The notes beneath the pieces were generated by a model, which saw only the letters and a program-made list of their open reading frames with translations, searched no databases and was not told the origin of the DNA. From Burkholderia sp. GAS332 (lineage in GTDB: Bacteria > Pseudomonadota > Gammaproteobacteria > Burkholderiales > Burkholderiaceae), in the NCBI GenBank assembly GCA_900142905.1, contig FSRV01000002.1:992001-1056000 (forward strand): 64,000 bases of DNA, in the 5' to 3' direction. Within the stretch, counting starts at the first letter, position 1; every line of letters begins with the position of its first letter. Positions 26,183 to 34,967 of this stretch are shown here, piece by piece. The translations under genes and the position numbers were made by a program.

Positions 26183-27199
26183 TTACAAGGTTTCCGCGGT
26201 GATCAGGCCGTGCCGGCTCAATTCGGTGCTCAGGAAGATGCCGTGCGGAGAACGGCCGACGTTAATCGTTTCGTAGTTGCCGCTGGCCGGATCCAGTACC
26301 GCGACCTGCTCGCGAAAGCGCAACGTGATCCACAGCTTGCCATCCGGTGCGACGTTAATGTCGTCAGGTCCCGCCGCGTGGAACGGATAGGTGCGGCGCA
26401 GGGCAAACGTGACAGGATCGAGCGCCACCAGCGACCCGCCGATGCGGTTGGTCACGTAGAGCGTCGAGCCATCGGGCGTGAGAAACACGTTGTGTGGTCC
26501 GACGCCGGTTTTAACCCGCCGCAGTACCTCGCCGGTGACCGGGTCGACTTCGGCCACATGATCGCTGCCCATCACGCAAACGAGCACTTTGCCGTTGTGC
26601 CAAAGCACACCGGCGGGGGTGGCGCCCACTTTCGACTTCCAGCGTATCGCCATGGTGGACAAGTCGAATGACACGAGGGTGCCCGATCCCTGCATGGAGT
26701 TGAAGCTCCAGCGTGAATCCGGCGAAAAGTCGAGGTGGCTCGGCATTGAGCCGGGCGAGAAGCGCTTCGCCAGGGTCAGGTCGTCGGCGCGATAGACGTC
26801 GACATAGTCGAGCCGGAGTGCGTTGACGACGAGATACTTGTGATCCGGCGTAAAGCCGAGTTGATACGGATCGGCAATGACCTTTTGGCCGAGCGCGGTA
26901 CCCGTGCGCGGATCGACGATGAACAGCGCGTTGCCGCTGGCATCGGCGATATAGAGCTTGCTGCGGTCCGGCGACAGTGCCCAGTGACTGGGTTCGCGCA
27001 GCGTGGGCAAGGTACGGACGACCTGGTGCGTCGCCATGTCGATCACCGAGACGCTGGCCTCACCGGAATTCATCACGATGGCCAGAGACGGCGCCGCAGC
27101 AGCGGCGACGGCAGAGCGAGGCGAAATAAAGGGAGACAGACTGAGGCTCAAGGGGATGGCGAGACTACGGCCAAGCAATGCGCGACGTGAAAGCTTCAT
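26183..27199 (-). CDS. Exported YncE-like seven-bladed beta-propeller protein
   Basis: This 338-residue protein has a twin-arginine-like signal (KLSRRALLGRSLAIPLSLSLSPF, cleavage near SAVA). YVTN-type beta-propeller repeats follow, such as LREPSHWALSPDRSKLYIADASGN, VGPHNVFLTPDGSTLYVTNRIGGSLVALDP and GRSPHGIFLS. YncE-type proteins are periplasmic and bind DNA or metabolites; catalytic residues are not evident. It is the first gene of a probable two-gene unit with the sterol-desaturase-family gene, and the AraC-family regulator lies just upstream on the same strand. Function is unknown. Confidence 0.82.
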   Translation of the reverse strand: MKLSRRALLGRSLAIPLSLSLSPFISPRSAVAAAAAPSLAIVMNSGEASVSVIDMATHQVVRTLPTLREPSHWALSPDRSKLYIADASGNALFIVDPRTGTALGQKVIADPYQLGFTPDHKYLVVNALRLDYVDVYRADDLTLAKRFSPGSMPSHLDFSPDSRWSFNSMQGSGTLVSFDLSTMAIRWKSKVGATPAGVLWHNGKVLVCVMGSDHVAEVDPVTGEVLRRVKTGVGPHNVFLTPDGSTLYVTNRIGGSLVALDPVTFALRRTYPFHAAGPDDINVAPDGKLWITLRFREQVAVLDPASGNYETINVGRSPHGIFLSTELSRHGLITAETL

Positions 27200-27341
27200 G
27201 TGAGCGTGTATTTCGGAACGGAGGGTCGCCTGTGGCGACGAGGCGAATAGTGCTTAGCTTACGCCGCTTACTATATCGCGCCATCCTTTCAAATCCGCTA
27301 TCGCACTGCATGGCCGGGACGTTGATGCCGATGCAGGAATA

Positions 27342-28154
27342 TCAGACCGCAGTCTGATTGGCTGGACTTTCCGGTGTCACATAAGCGGTCACATACCGCC
27401 CGGGCGTCGTCCCCATGACTCGCCGAAACATGTCGATAAACGCGCTGACGTTGTCGTATCCGAGTTCAAGCGCAATCGTCGTCACGGGTACGTCGTCCGC
27501 GACAAGCTCCAGCGCGCGAAGCAGGCGGGCTTGCTGACGCCATTGCGCGAACGTCAAGCCGGTCTCCGCCACAAAACGGCGGCTCAGCGTACGGGGTGCG
27601 ACACCGGCCCACGCGGCCCATTGATCGAGGTGGCGCTGATCCGAAAGATCGCTGGCCAACGCGTCAGTGATCCGGACAAGCCTTGGATCGTCGGGACGCG
27701 GCAGCCCCAGCGATTCCGCTTTCGCTGCGGCCAGTTCATCGACGATGACGCCTGCAATGCGCGCCTGCGCGGGGTCGAGCTCGACACCCGGCCAGGTCGC
27801 GGCGCGTCGCACGGCCTCGCGCAACAAGGGCGTCGTCCTGATTGCACGAGGCTCCCGAGGTAGCGACGCGCACCTTTCTTCGGCGATAAAAACGCTCCAC
27901 CCTGAGAACGGGCCATACGAACGCACGGAATGGACACAATGCGGCGGAATCCAGATCGCATGTATCGCGGGAACCACCCACTGTTGCTTGTCGAGTCCGA
28001 CCGAGACGAGGCCGCTCAGCGCCCCCATGAGCTGCCCGCGCGCATGGCTGTGTGACGCCGTCGCGCGCGCTTCGCTTTGCGTTAGTTCAGCCGCGGCGAG
28101 GTAGGGACCTTCCTGCGAGGTCACGAGATCGGGACGAATGAGGTATGAAGACAT
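27342..28154 (-). CDS. AraC-family regulator with cupin sensing domain
   Basis: This protein of about 270 residues has an N-terminal cupin (about 20-110, with ATASHSHARGQLMGALSG and PPHCVHSVRSYGPFSGW). A C-terminal AraC double helix-turn-helix follows (about 165-265, with AGVAPRTLSRRFVAETGLTFAQW and ALELGYDNVSAFIDMFRRVMGTTPGRY). ATG 28154 (MSSYLIRP) gives the usual length; an upstream start at 28208 adds 18 residues. It is divergent from the small protein and quinone-oxidoreductase-like gene at 28.2-29.5 kb, a typical target arrangement. Confidence 0.86.
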   Translation of the reverse strand: MSSYLIRPDLVTSQEGPYLAAAELTQSEARATASHSHARGQLMGALSGLVSVGLDKQQWVVPAIHAIWIPPHCVHSVRSYGPFSGWSVFIAEERCASLPREPRAIRTTPLLREAVRRAATWPGVELDPAQARIAGVIVDELAAAKAESLGLPRPDDPRLVRITDALASDLSDQRHLDQWAAWAGVAPRTLSRRFVAETGLTFAQWRQQARLLRALELVADDVPVTTIALELGYDNVSAFIDMFRRVMGTTPGRYVTAYVTPESPANQTAV

Positions 28155-28251
28155 GGCCGGAACACCGTATGGAATGACCTTTATACCGGAGGCGGGCCGC
28201 GTTTGCACGGCTACACTGAATCCGTTCTTATCACGACCGGAGTGCAGTGCG

Positions 28252-28503
28252 ATGCGAGCAGACCAGATTCTCCCCGACCACGTCGATCAAATTGACCTCA
28301 ACGGCACGACGATCCGCAAGGGCACCGTCGCGGCTTTTCTCGCCAATGCGCGCATCTGGACCGATGAAGGCGTAAGCGATGCGGCGCGCGCGCATGCCGA
28401 GGCCGACCTCGTCGAGGGATTGCCCGCACTACGCGCCATCGGTTTCTTCGATGTGCTCGAGATCCGCGATGTTGCGCTGCGCACGTGGCTCGACACGCAT
28501 TGA
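28252..28503 (+). CDS. Conserved small soluble protein of unknown function
   Basis: This 83-residue acidic protein starts MRADQILPDHVDQIDLNGTTI. It contains VRKGTV-like and AFLANARIWTD segments and a helical C-terminal half (AEADLVEGLPALRAIGFFDVLEIRD). ATG 28252 is preceded by CGGAGTGCAGTGCG; the longer frame to 28138 runs back into the AraC gene's promoter. It lies 38 bases before the oxidoreductase gene and is probably co-transcribed with it. The family is not one I can assign a function to. Confidence 0.68.
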   Translation: MRADQILPDHVDQIDLNGTTIRKGTVAAFLANARIWTDEGVSDAARAHAEADLVEGLPALRAIGFFDVLEIRDVALRTWLDTH

Positions 28504-28541
28504 TTGCGACCTCAGTTCGATCTTATCTCCAAGGAATTGTC

Positions 28542-29507
28542 ATGAAAGCTGCAGTCGTCAAAGAAGCGGGCCAGCCTCCCGTTTACGGAGACTTCGATCG
28601 CCCCGATGCCCTGACTGGCCATCATCTGATCGACGTCGCCGCTTCGGCGTTAAGCCGGGTCACCCGTTCCAGGGCAGCGGGCTCGCATTATTCTTCGTCG
28701 CACGTCTTCCCGTTCGTTGCGGGCGTTGATGGCACGGGACGTCTCGAAGATGGGCAGCGGGTCTATTTCTTCGCACCGCACGCGCCGTTCGGCGCGATGG
28801 CGGAACGCACGCTTGTGCCGGAAGCCAGCTGCATTCCGCTGCCCGATGCGCTTGACGACGTCACGGCGGCCGCGATCGCGATTCCGGGCATGTCGTCGTG
28901 GGCGGCACTCACCGAGCGAGCCAGGTTCGTGTCAGGTGAAACGGTGCTGGTCAATGGTGCGACGGGCGCCTCCGGACGGCTAGCAGTCCAGATCGCGAAG
29001 TATCTCGGCGCAGGAAGAGTCATTGCAACAGGTCGCAATCCGGCCAGCCTTGAATCGCTCAAGCTTGCCGGCGCCGATGTCACGATTTCGCTGGAACAGG
29101 ACGAAGGCAGTCTAAGCCGTGCCTTCGAATTGCAGTTTCGCCAGGGGGTGGACGTCGTACTGGATTACTTGTGGGGACCCAGCGCACAGTCCTTGTTGAT
29201 CGCTGCGGCAAAAGCATCGGCCGAGGCGTATCCCGTCCGCTTTGTCCAGATCGGTTCGATCAGCGGTGCCGATATCGTGTTGCCGAGCGCCGTGCTTCGC
29301 GCCACTGCGATTACCTTGCTGGGCAGTGGAATCGGTAGCGTCAGTTTGCCTCGCCTCCTGCACGCGGTAAAAGAAGTGCTCAATGCGGCCGTACCCGCCG
29401 GACTTCAGATCGCGACAGAGGCTGTCCCGCTCGCGGATCTCAAGCTGCATTGGGGAAACACCGATAGCCCTGTTCGCACCGTCTTCACGCTCCGTTCGCG
29501 CCAATGA
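28542..29507 (+). CDS. Zinc-type alcohol dehydrogenase / quinone oxidoreductase family protein
   Basis: This 321-residue medium-chain dehydrogenase/reductase has an N-terminal GroES-like fold (about 1-115) and an NADP-binding Rossmann domain. The Rossmann fingerprint is VNGATGASGRLAVQIAKYLGAGRVIATGRN. Catalytic zinc ligands are absent (no CxxC lobe), as in the quinone oxidoreductase branch that reduces alpha,beta-unsaturated carbonyls or quinones with NADPH. The ATG at 28542 follows CCAAGGAATTGTC. It is near, though not inside, the hydroquinone cluster at 29.6 kb. An auxiliary role reducing quinones is an inference. Confidence 0.82.
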   Translation: MKAAVVKEAGQPPVYGDFDRPDALTGHHLIDVAASALSRVTRSRAAGSHYSSSHVFPFVAGVDGTGRLEDGQRVYFFAPHAPFGAMAERTLVPEASCIPLPDALDDVTAAAIAIPGMSSWAALTERARFVSGETVLVNGATGASGRLAVQIAKYLGAGRVIATGRNPASLESLKLAGADVTISLEQDEGSLSRAFELQFRQGVDVVLDYLWGPSAQSLLIAAAKASAEAYPVRFVQIGSISGADIVLPSAVLRATAITLLGSGIGSVSLPRLLHAVKEVLNAAVPAGLQIATEAVPLADLKLHWGNTDSPVRTVFTLRSRQ

Positions 29508-29636
29508 GTGCCGACAACCATACGCGATAGGTCGGACGAGAAGGCGCGCCGCCGCATCCGCGTCCAGATTCCCGAAGCAGACTACACTTGCCGTTGACAA
29601 GGCAGGCTGCCGGCCACGGTGACCGAGGGAGACAAG

Positions 29637-30602
29637 ATGGACCTATTCATGTCGATGGAAGCGTTCGTGCGGGCGGCGGAAGCGCAGAGCTTCGCCGGTG
29701 CCGCGCGCCAGCTGGGCGTCGCCAAATCGGTGGTGACCTCGCGCGTCAAGCAGCTCGAAGACCATTTCGGCGTGCCGCTCTTTCATCGGTCGACGCGGGC
29801 GGTGCGCCTGTCGGAACTCGGCGAGACGTACTACCGTGAGTGCGCTGAGCTGGTCAACAAGGTCCACGATCTGTCCGGCCGCTCGCGCGGCGATCCGCAG
29901 GCGCTCGCCGGGACGCTCAATATCCACGTGCTGCCGGGCTTTGCGCTGGGCCATTTTTCACAAACGCTGATCGAGTTTCGCGCCGCGTATCCGCGCGTCG
30001 AGTTCGTCGTGACCGTCAATGACCGCGTGATCGATCCGGTTCAGGAAGGCTTCGATCTGGCGTTGCAGATCTATCCGCCGGCGTCGAATCTGCTGGTGGA
30101 GCGACGTCTGTTTCCCGTGCGTGGCGTCTTGTGCGCCGCGCCCGGTTATCTGAAGGAAGAGCCGCTGATCGACACGCCGCTCGACCTGCTGCGGCACGAT
30201 TTCGCCCGCTACTCGTACTACCCCTGGGGCGACAAGTGGCCGTTAATGCGCGGCAACGAGTGCTTCGAAATCGCACTGAATCCGGTGCTGAAAACCAATA
30301 GCGTGCATCTGCTGCTCGAGTTCGCGCGGGCCGGTGCGGGTGTCGTCTATCTGCCGACCATGGTCGCCGCCGCCGATCTGCTGGAGCATCGCCTTGAACG
30401 GGTCTTGCCGGAGTACGCAGCGCCACCGCTGTGGCTGTCGGCGGTCTATCCCGCCTCGCACCGCTCGACCACCAAGGTCAAGGCTTTCGTCGACTTCCTG
30501 CGCGCCCGCTATCTGCGCGAACCGCAGTGGGACAGGGCGCTCGGCATTATCCCGCCGGACGACGAGACCAAGAGCGTCGGCGAGGAATTAGCCGAAGACT
30601 GA
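29637..30602 (+). CDS. LysR-family regulator of the hydroquinone cluster
   Basis: This 321-residue LTTR of the CrgA-like subgroup has the helix-turn-helix at about 5-62 (QSFAGAARQLGVAKSVVTSRVKQLE) and an effector domain from about 88 (AGTLNIHVLPGFALGHFSQTL). ATG 29637 follows CGAGGGAGACAAG and is preferred to the GTG at 29619. The hydroquinone dioxygenase genes begin 172 bases downstream on the same strand. It is therefore the likely pathway regulator responding to hydroquinone or a ring-cleavage product. A CCAGG/CCTGG inverted repeat at 30633-30649 lies in that spacer. Confidence 0.86.
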   Translation: MDLFMSMEAFVRAAEAQSFAGAARQLGVAKSVVTSRVKQLEDHFGVPLFHRSTRAVRLSELGETYYRECAELVNKVHDLSGRSRGDPQALAGTLNIHVLPGFALGHFSQTLIEFRAAYPRVEFVVTVNDRVIDPVQEGFDLALQIYPPASNLLVERRLFPVRGVLCAAPGYLKEEPLIDTPLDLLRHDFARYSYYPWGDKWPLMRGNECFEIALNPVLKTNSVHLLLEFARAGAGVVYLPTMVAAADLLEHRLERVLPEYAAPPLWLSAVYPASHRSTTKVKAFVDFLRARYLREPQWDRALGIIPPDDETKSVGEELAED

Positions 30603-30774
30603 GCGCCACCGGAGGCTGTCCCGGGTTCTCCACCAGGTAGTTCCCCTGGCGTGATTTTGAAGCACCCATGGTTCGCGTTTCCCGACCCTCAGAGCATTGC
30701 TGTTGCGCCTGCCGCCACTTAATCTTCGATCCATGCAACGCATTCGTGGATTCATAGATCAACTGGAGGATGAC

Positions 30775-31266
30775 ATGCAACAGACCTGGTTCGGCAGCCT
30801 GGACAACTATCGTAAAGGCACCATCGAAATCATCAAGGGCAAACCGGAGCATTACGCGATGTCGAACGTGTTCGACGTGGCGAGCCGCGCAGAGCCTTAC
30901 GAGAAAATCGTCGTCGGCAAGAATCTCAAGTACGTGATTGAAACGCTGCGCGCGGAAGGTTCGTCGCCGTGGTTTGCTGCGTCGCACGATGAATTCGCGG
31001 TCGTGCTCGACGGCGAGATCGACGTCTATTTCATCAAACCCTCGGATGGCCCGCTGGTCGACGCGCAGACTGAAGGCAGCGTGCGGCTCGACGGCCAGCC
31101 GTTGGGCCAGTCGATGGGTTATGTGCGGCTGCGCCGCGGCCACCAGGCGCTGTTGCCCGCGGGCGCGGCTTACCGCTTCGAAGCAGTGAAGAAGGGCGTG
31201 GTGCTCGTGCAGACGATCCTCGGACGCTATTCGGTCGAGAAGTGGGCCGACATCTGCATCCACTGA
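30775..31266 (+). CDS. hapC: Hydroquinone 1,2-dioxygenase, small subunit (HapC type)
   Basis: This 163-residue protein opens MQQTWFGSLDNYRKGTIEIIKGKPEHYAMSN. It matches the small (about 18 kDa) subunit of the two-subunit hydroquinone dioxygenases known as HapC/PnpC. It is a single cupin-like domain (HDEFAVVLDGEIDVYF, then RLRRGHQALLPAGAAYRF) that supports the iron-bearing large subunit rather than carrying the metal. ATG 30775 follows ACTGGAGGATGAC; the upstream frame is not conserved. The gene is 38 bases before its partner. The complex cleaves hydroquinone to 4-hydroxymuconic semialdehyde. Confidence 0.88.
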   Translation: MQQTWFGSLDNYRKGTIEIIKGKPEHYAMSNVFDVASRAEPYEKIVVGKNLKYVIETLRAEGSSPWFAASHDEFAVVLDGEIDVYFIKPSDGPLVDAQTEGSVRLDGQPLGQSMGYVRLRRGHQALLPAGAAYRFEAVKKGVVLVQTILGRYSVEKWADICIH

Positions 31267-31303
31267 TTTCCTCTACACGATCGATCCTCTCCTGGAGCCC
31301 ATC

Positions 31304-32299
31304 ATGGACAAAACCAGCACCCTGCAAAGCGTCACCGCGAGCGAGGCCGACACGGTCACCGGCTATCGCGTGTTCCGCCTCGGCGATTTCGAATTCAGCC
31401 GCGACGCCTATTTCGCCACCGTCAAATGGCCCGCCAAAGGCCAGATCCGCTCACACCAGATGCACGCCGACGATTTCCTGCGCGCCATGATGCGGGATGT
31501 GGCGTGGGGCTTCTTCTACGGCTGGGTCAATTTCGACGAAGTGATCGGCACGCGCAATCACTACGGCAAGGTCGACATGTACGCCGGCGCGTACAACGCG
31601 AGTTTCAAGGAAGCGGGCGTCGATCACATGCAGCAGTTCGATACGCCGCTGATCATGGCGACCTTCAAGGCGATCCTGAAGGACTGGGTCAACGAAGGCT
31701 TCGACCCGTTCGCCGCGCCCGAAGAAACCGGCTCCGCGTTCGGCACGAAACATGGCGACAACATCGCGGCTATCGAGCGCACGCGGATTGCCACCAAACG
31801 CATGCCGGGCCTCGAAGGCGACTCGCCGTTGCGCAACGACCTGCCGGTCAACCGCCAGTTCGCCGACGTCGACCAGGACGAACCGGAGATTCACGCGGAG
31901 CCTGGCTTCGAGAACACGCTGCATGCGTTCAGCCTCTTCAAGTACCTGTCGCGCTCGGACGTGACGTGGAATCCGTCGGTCACCTCCGTGTGTCAGCAAA
32001 GTCTGTTCTGTCCGACTACCGAGGAGTTCGTGCTGCCGGTGTTCCATGGCAACGACCGCGTCGAGTGGTTCCTGCAACTGTCCGACCAGATCATCTGGGA
32101 TGTGGGCGACAAGGACAGCGGCGAGCCGCGGGCCCGCATCACGATGAACGCGGGCGATATCGCCGCGATGCCGGCCGATATCCGTCACAAGGGCTACTCG
32201 CAGAAGCGTTCGATGCTGCTGGTGTGGGAGAACGCCACGCCCGATCTGCCGAAGCGCTACGAAAGCGGTGAACTGCCGCCGTACCCGATCCAGATCTAA
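31304..32299 (+). CDS. hapD: Hydroquinone 1,2-dioxygenase, large catalytic subunit (HapD type)
   Basis: This 331-residue protein is the Fe(II)-binding large subunit. The iron motif H-x-N-x3-E appears as H248-G-N250-D-R-V-E254 (VLPVFHGNDRVEW), with the distal histidine H295 in PADIRHKGYSQ. This is the same spacing I recall for the H256/N258/E262/H303 ligands of PnpD. The enzyme opens the ring of hydroquinone between the hydroxylated carbon and its neighbour to give 4-hydroxymuconic semialdehyde. It follows hapC closely and precedes the semialdehyde dehydrogenase gene. The length matches HapD. Substituted hydroquinones are possible substrates too. Confidence 0.9.
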   Translation: MDKTSTLQSVTASEADTVTGYRVFRLGDFEFSRDAYFATVKWPAKGQIRSHQMHADDFLRAMMRDVAWGFFYGWVNFDEVIGTRNHYGKVDMYAGAYNASFKEAGVDHMQQFDTPLIMATFKAILKDWVNEGFDPFAAPEETGSAFGTKHGDNIAAIERTRIATKRMPGLEGDSPLRNDLPVNRQFADVDQDEPEIHAEPGFENTLHAFSLFKYLSRSDVTWNPSVTSVCQQSLFCPTTEEFVLPVFHGNDRVEWFLQLSDQIIWDVGDKDSGEPRARITMNAGDIAAMPADIRHKGYSQKRSMLLVWENATPDLPKRYESGELPPYPIQI

Positions 32300-32395
32300 C
32301 CCCCCGACATTCCCTCCGATCGTCGATCGAACGGCGCCAGACCGCTGGCGCCGCGGGGAATGCCACGTCCAAAGTTTTACTTGCGCGGGACTGAC

Positions 32396-33859
32396 ATGCA
32401 AACGCAACTCTTCATCGGCGGCCGCTTCGTGCCGGCTGCAAACGGCGAAACGCTCGCCTCTCTCAATCCGCACGACAACTCGGTGATCGCCGACGTCGCC
32501 ATGGCCGGACCCGCCGATGTCGACCGCGCCGTGGCGGCGGCGAAAGCGGCGTTTCCGAAGTGGAGCAATCTCGCCGCGATGGAGCGGGGGCGCTTGCTGC
32601 TCAAACTCGCCGACGCGATCGAAGCGAATGCCGATGCGCTGGCGCGCCTCGAATCGCTCGATACCGGCCACCCGATTCGCGACACACGCAATCTCGATGT
32701 GCCGCGCACCGCGGCGACGTTCCGGTACTTCGGCGGCATGGCCGACAAGTTCGAAGGTTCGGTGATTCCGGTCGAACAGGGCTTTCTGAACTACATGACA
32801 CGCGAACCGGTCGGCATCGTCGGGCAGGTGGTGCCGTGGAATTTTCCGCTGATGTTCACGAGCTGGAAGATGGCGCCGGCGCTCGCCGCCGGCAACTGCG
32901 TGATCATGAAGCCCGCCGAACTCACGCCGCTCTCGAGCCTCGCCATTGCGGAACTGATGGCCGAAGTGGGGTTCCCGGACGGGGTCGTCAATATTCTGCC
33001 GGGCCTGGGTCATGTGGCCGGCCAGTACATTGCCGAGCATCCGGAGATCAGCAAGGTCGCCTTCACGGGTTCGACGGCCGTGGGCCGCAAGATCGTGCAG
33101 GCGTCGAGCGGCAATCTGAAGAAGGTGCAGCTCGAACTCGGCGGCAAGGGCGCGAACATCGTGTTCGGCGACGCGAATATCGACGCGGTGGTGCAAGGTT
33201 CCGCGTTCGCGATTTTCCACAACCAGGGGCAGGCGTGCATTGCCGGCTCGCGGATGATCGTGCATGAATCGATCGCCGACGAAGTGCTCGAAAAGTTCAC
33301 CGCGTTGAGTCGCACGATCCGGATCGGCAATCCGCTCGATCCGCTTACCGAAATGGGGCCGCTCACCTCGCGTCAGCACCGCGACCGCGTGCTGTCGTTT
33401 GTCGACGTCGCGCGTGAACAGGGTGGTCGCGTGTTGGCAGGCGGCAAGGCGCCGGACGACGCCGCGCTGGCGAACGGTTGCTACGTCGAGCCGACCATTG
33501 TTGAAGCGAAGCCGGAGCATCGGGTGTCACAGGAAGAGGTGTTCGGCCCGTTCATGACGGTCACGACATTCCGTACCGATGAAGAGGCGCTCGCGATCGC
33601 CAACGGCACCGAGTACGGCCTCGGCGCGGGTCTCTGGACGCGCGACCTGCAGCGCGCACACCTGGTGGCTCGCGAGATTCGCGCCGGCATGGTGTGGATC
33701 AACTGCTACAAGCGCGTGAGCCCCGCTTCACCGTTCGGTGGTGTCGGCGCGAGCGGCTATGGCCGCGAGATGGGTTTTGAAGCGATGCGCGAGTACACGC
33801 AGCCCAAGTCGGTCTGGGTCAACGTGGACGCGCAGATTCCGCCTTACTACCCGCGCTGA
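32396..33859 (+). CDS. Aldehyde dehydrogenase, probable 4-hydroxymuconic semialdehyde dehydrogenase
   Basis: This 487-residue NAD(P)-dependent aldehyde dehydrogenase has the cofactor region VPWNFPLMFTSWKMAPALAAG and KPAELTPL. The glutamate general base lies in LELGGKGANIV, the catalytic cysteine in HNQGQACIAGSR, and the C-terminal EEVFGPFMTV motif is present. It is placed directly after the dioxygenase subunits, where HapE/PnpE-type enzymes oxidise 4-hydroxymuconic semialdehyde to maleylacetate. ATG 32396 begins the family N-terminus (MQTQLFIGGRFVPA). The ribosome binding site is weak. The maleylacetate reductase follows after 6 bases. Confidence 0.88.
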   Translation: MQTQLFIGGRFVPAANGETLASLNPHDNSVIADVAMAGPADVDRAVAAAKAAFPKWSNLAAMERGRLLLKLADAIEANADALARLESLDTGHPIRDTRNLDVPRTAATFRYFGGMADKFEGSVIPVEQGFLNYMTREPVGIVGQVVPWNFPLMFTSWKMAPALAAGNCVIMKPAELTPLSSLAIAELMAEVGFPDGVVNILPGLGHVAGQYIAEHPEISKVAFTGSTAVGRKIVQASSGNLKKVQLELGGKGANIVFGDANIDAVVQGSAFAIFHNQGQACIAGSRMIVHESIADEVLEKFTALSRTIRIGNPLDPLTEMGPLTSRQHRDRVLSFVDVAREQGGRVLAGGKAPDDAALANGCYVEPTIVEAKPEHRVSQEEVFGPFMTVTTFRTDEEALAIANGTEYGLGAGLWTRDLQRAHLVAREIRAGMVWINCYKRVSPASPFGGVGASGYGREMGFEAMREYTQPKSVWVNVDAQIPPYYPR

Positions 33860-33865
33860 ACCACC

Positions 33866-34924
33866 ATGGAACCGTTCATCTATAACGGCCTGCCGTCGCG
33901 TGTGATTTTCGGCGCGGGCAGTCTCGACCAACTCGATCGTGAGATCGGTTTGCTCGGCGCTACGCGGGCGATCGTGCTGTCCACGCCGCAACAGCGTGCG
34001 CAGGCCGAAGCGCTGGCGGCAAGCCTCGGCTCGCGGGCGGCGGCCGTCTACGCCGAAGCGGTGATGCACGTGCCAGTCGAAACCGCTCGCGCGGCCCGCG
34101 ACTTTGCCACGCAGGTCGGCGCCGATTGCGCGATTGCCATAGGCGGCGGTTCGACCACGGGTCTCGGCAAGGCGATCGCGCTCGAGACCTCGCTGCCGAT
34201 CATCGCGATTCCGACCACCTATGCGGGCTCCGAAATGACGCCGATTTACGGCCTCACCGAGGGTGGCGTGAAGAAGACCGGTCGCGATCTGCGTGTGCTG
34301 CCGAAGACGGTGATTTACGACCCGTCGCTGACCACGTCGCTGCCTCCCGCGTTGTCGCTCACGAGCGGCATCAATGCGATCGCGCACGCGGCCGAAGGGC
34401 TCTACGCGCAGGACACGAATCCGATCATCGCGCTGATGGCGGAAGAGGGCATCCGTGCGCTCGGCCAGGGCCTGCCTCGCGTCATGCAACTGCCCGGCGA
34501 TCTCGCTGCACGTGGCGACTGCCTCTATGGCGCCTGGCTCTGTGGCGCGGTACTTGGCAGCGTCGGCATGGCGTTGCATCACAAGCTGTGTCACACGCTT
34601 GGCGGCACGTTCAATCTGCCGCACGCGGAGACGCACACGATCGTGCTGCCGCATGTGCTTGCCTATAACCGAGAAGCCGCACCCGACGCGATGAAACGCA
34701 TCGCTCGCGCATTAGACGCCGACGATGCCGCGCAGGGCGTGTTCGATCTTGCCCGTGATCACGGCGCGCCCACCGCACTGAAAGACATTGGTGTGAGCGC
34801 AACCGATCTCGACGTCGCGCTCGATCTCGCGTTGAAGAACCCGTACTGGAATCCGCGGCCGGTCGAGCGAACGCCGCTACGTGCGTTGCTGGAAGCTGCT
34901 TTCGAAGGCAGACGGCCGGATTAG
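33866..34924 (+). CDS. Maleylacetate reductase
   Basis: This 352-residue iron-containing alcohol-dehydrogenase-family enzyme starts MEPFIYNGLPSRVIFGAG. It has the nucleotide-binding motif IGGGSTTGLGKAIAL, the conserved IPTTYAGSEMTPIYGLTE of maleylacetate reductases and metal-site histidines in MALHHKLCHTLGGTF. It reduces maleylacetate to 3-oxoadipate with NAD(P)H and accepts the products of both ring-cleavage routes in this cluster. It lies 6 bases after the aldehyde dehydrogenase gene, and the transporter genes follow. The TAG stop and a short gap suggest one transcript. Confidence 0.92.
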   Translation: MEPFIYNGLPSRVIFGAGSLDQLDREIGLLGATRAIVLSTPQQRAQAEALAASLGSRAAAVYAEAVMHVPVETARAARDFATQVGADCAIAIGGGSTTGLGKAIALETSLPIIAIPTTYAGSEMTPIYGLTEGGVKKTGRDLRVLPKTVIYDPSLTTSLPPALSLTSGINAIAHAAEGLYAQDTNPIIALMAEEGIRALGQGLPRVMQLPGDLAARGDCLYGAWLCGAVLGSVGMALHHKLCHTLGGTFNLPHAETHTIVLPHVLAYNREAAPDAMKRIARALDADDAAQGVFDLARDHGAPTALKDIGVSATDLDVALDLALKNPYWNPRPVERTPLRALLEAAFEGRRPD

Positions 34925-34967
34925 CGCGAACGCCCCCCACTCATACAAAAAAATTCAGGAGACAACC

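Noticed and set aside
31451..33520. 689-residue minus-strand open frame across hapD and the aldehyde dehydrogenase gene
   Set aside because: It is a GC-rich antisense shadow, full of Arg/His/Glu with no domain pattern, opposite two clearly coding genes.
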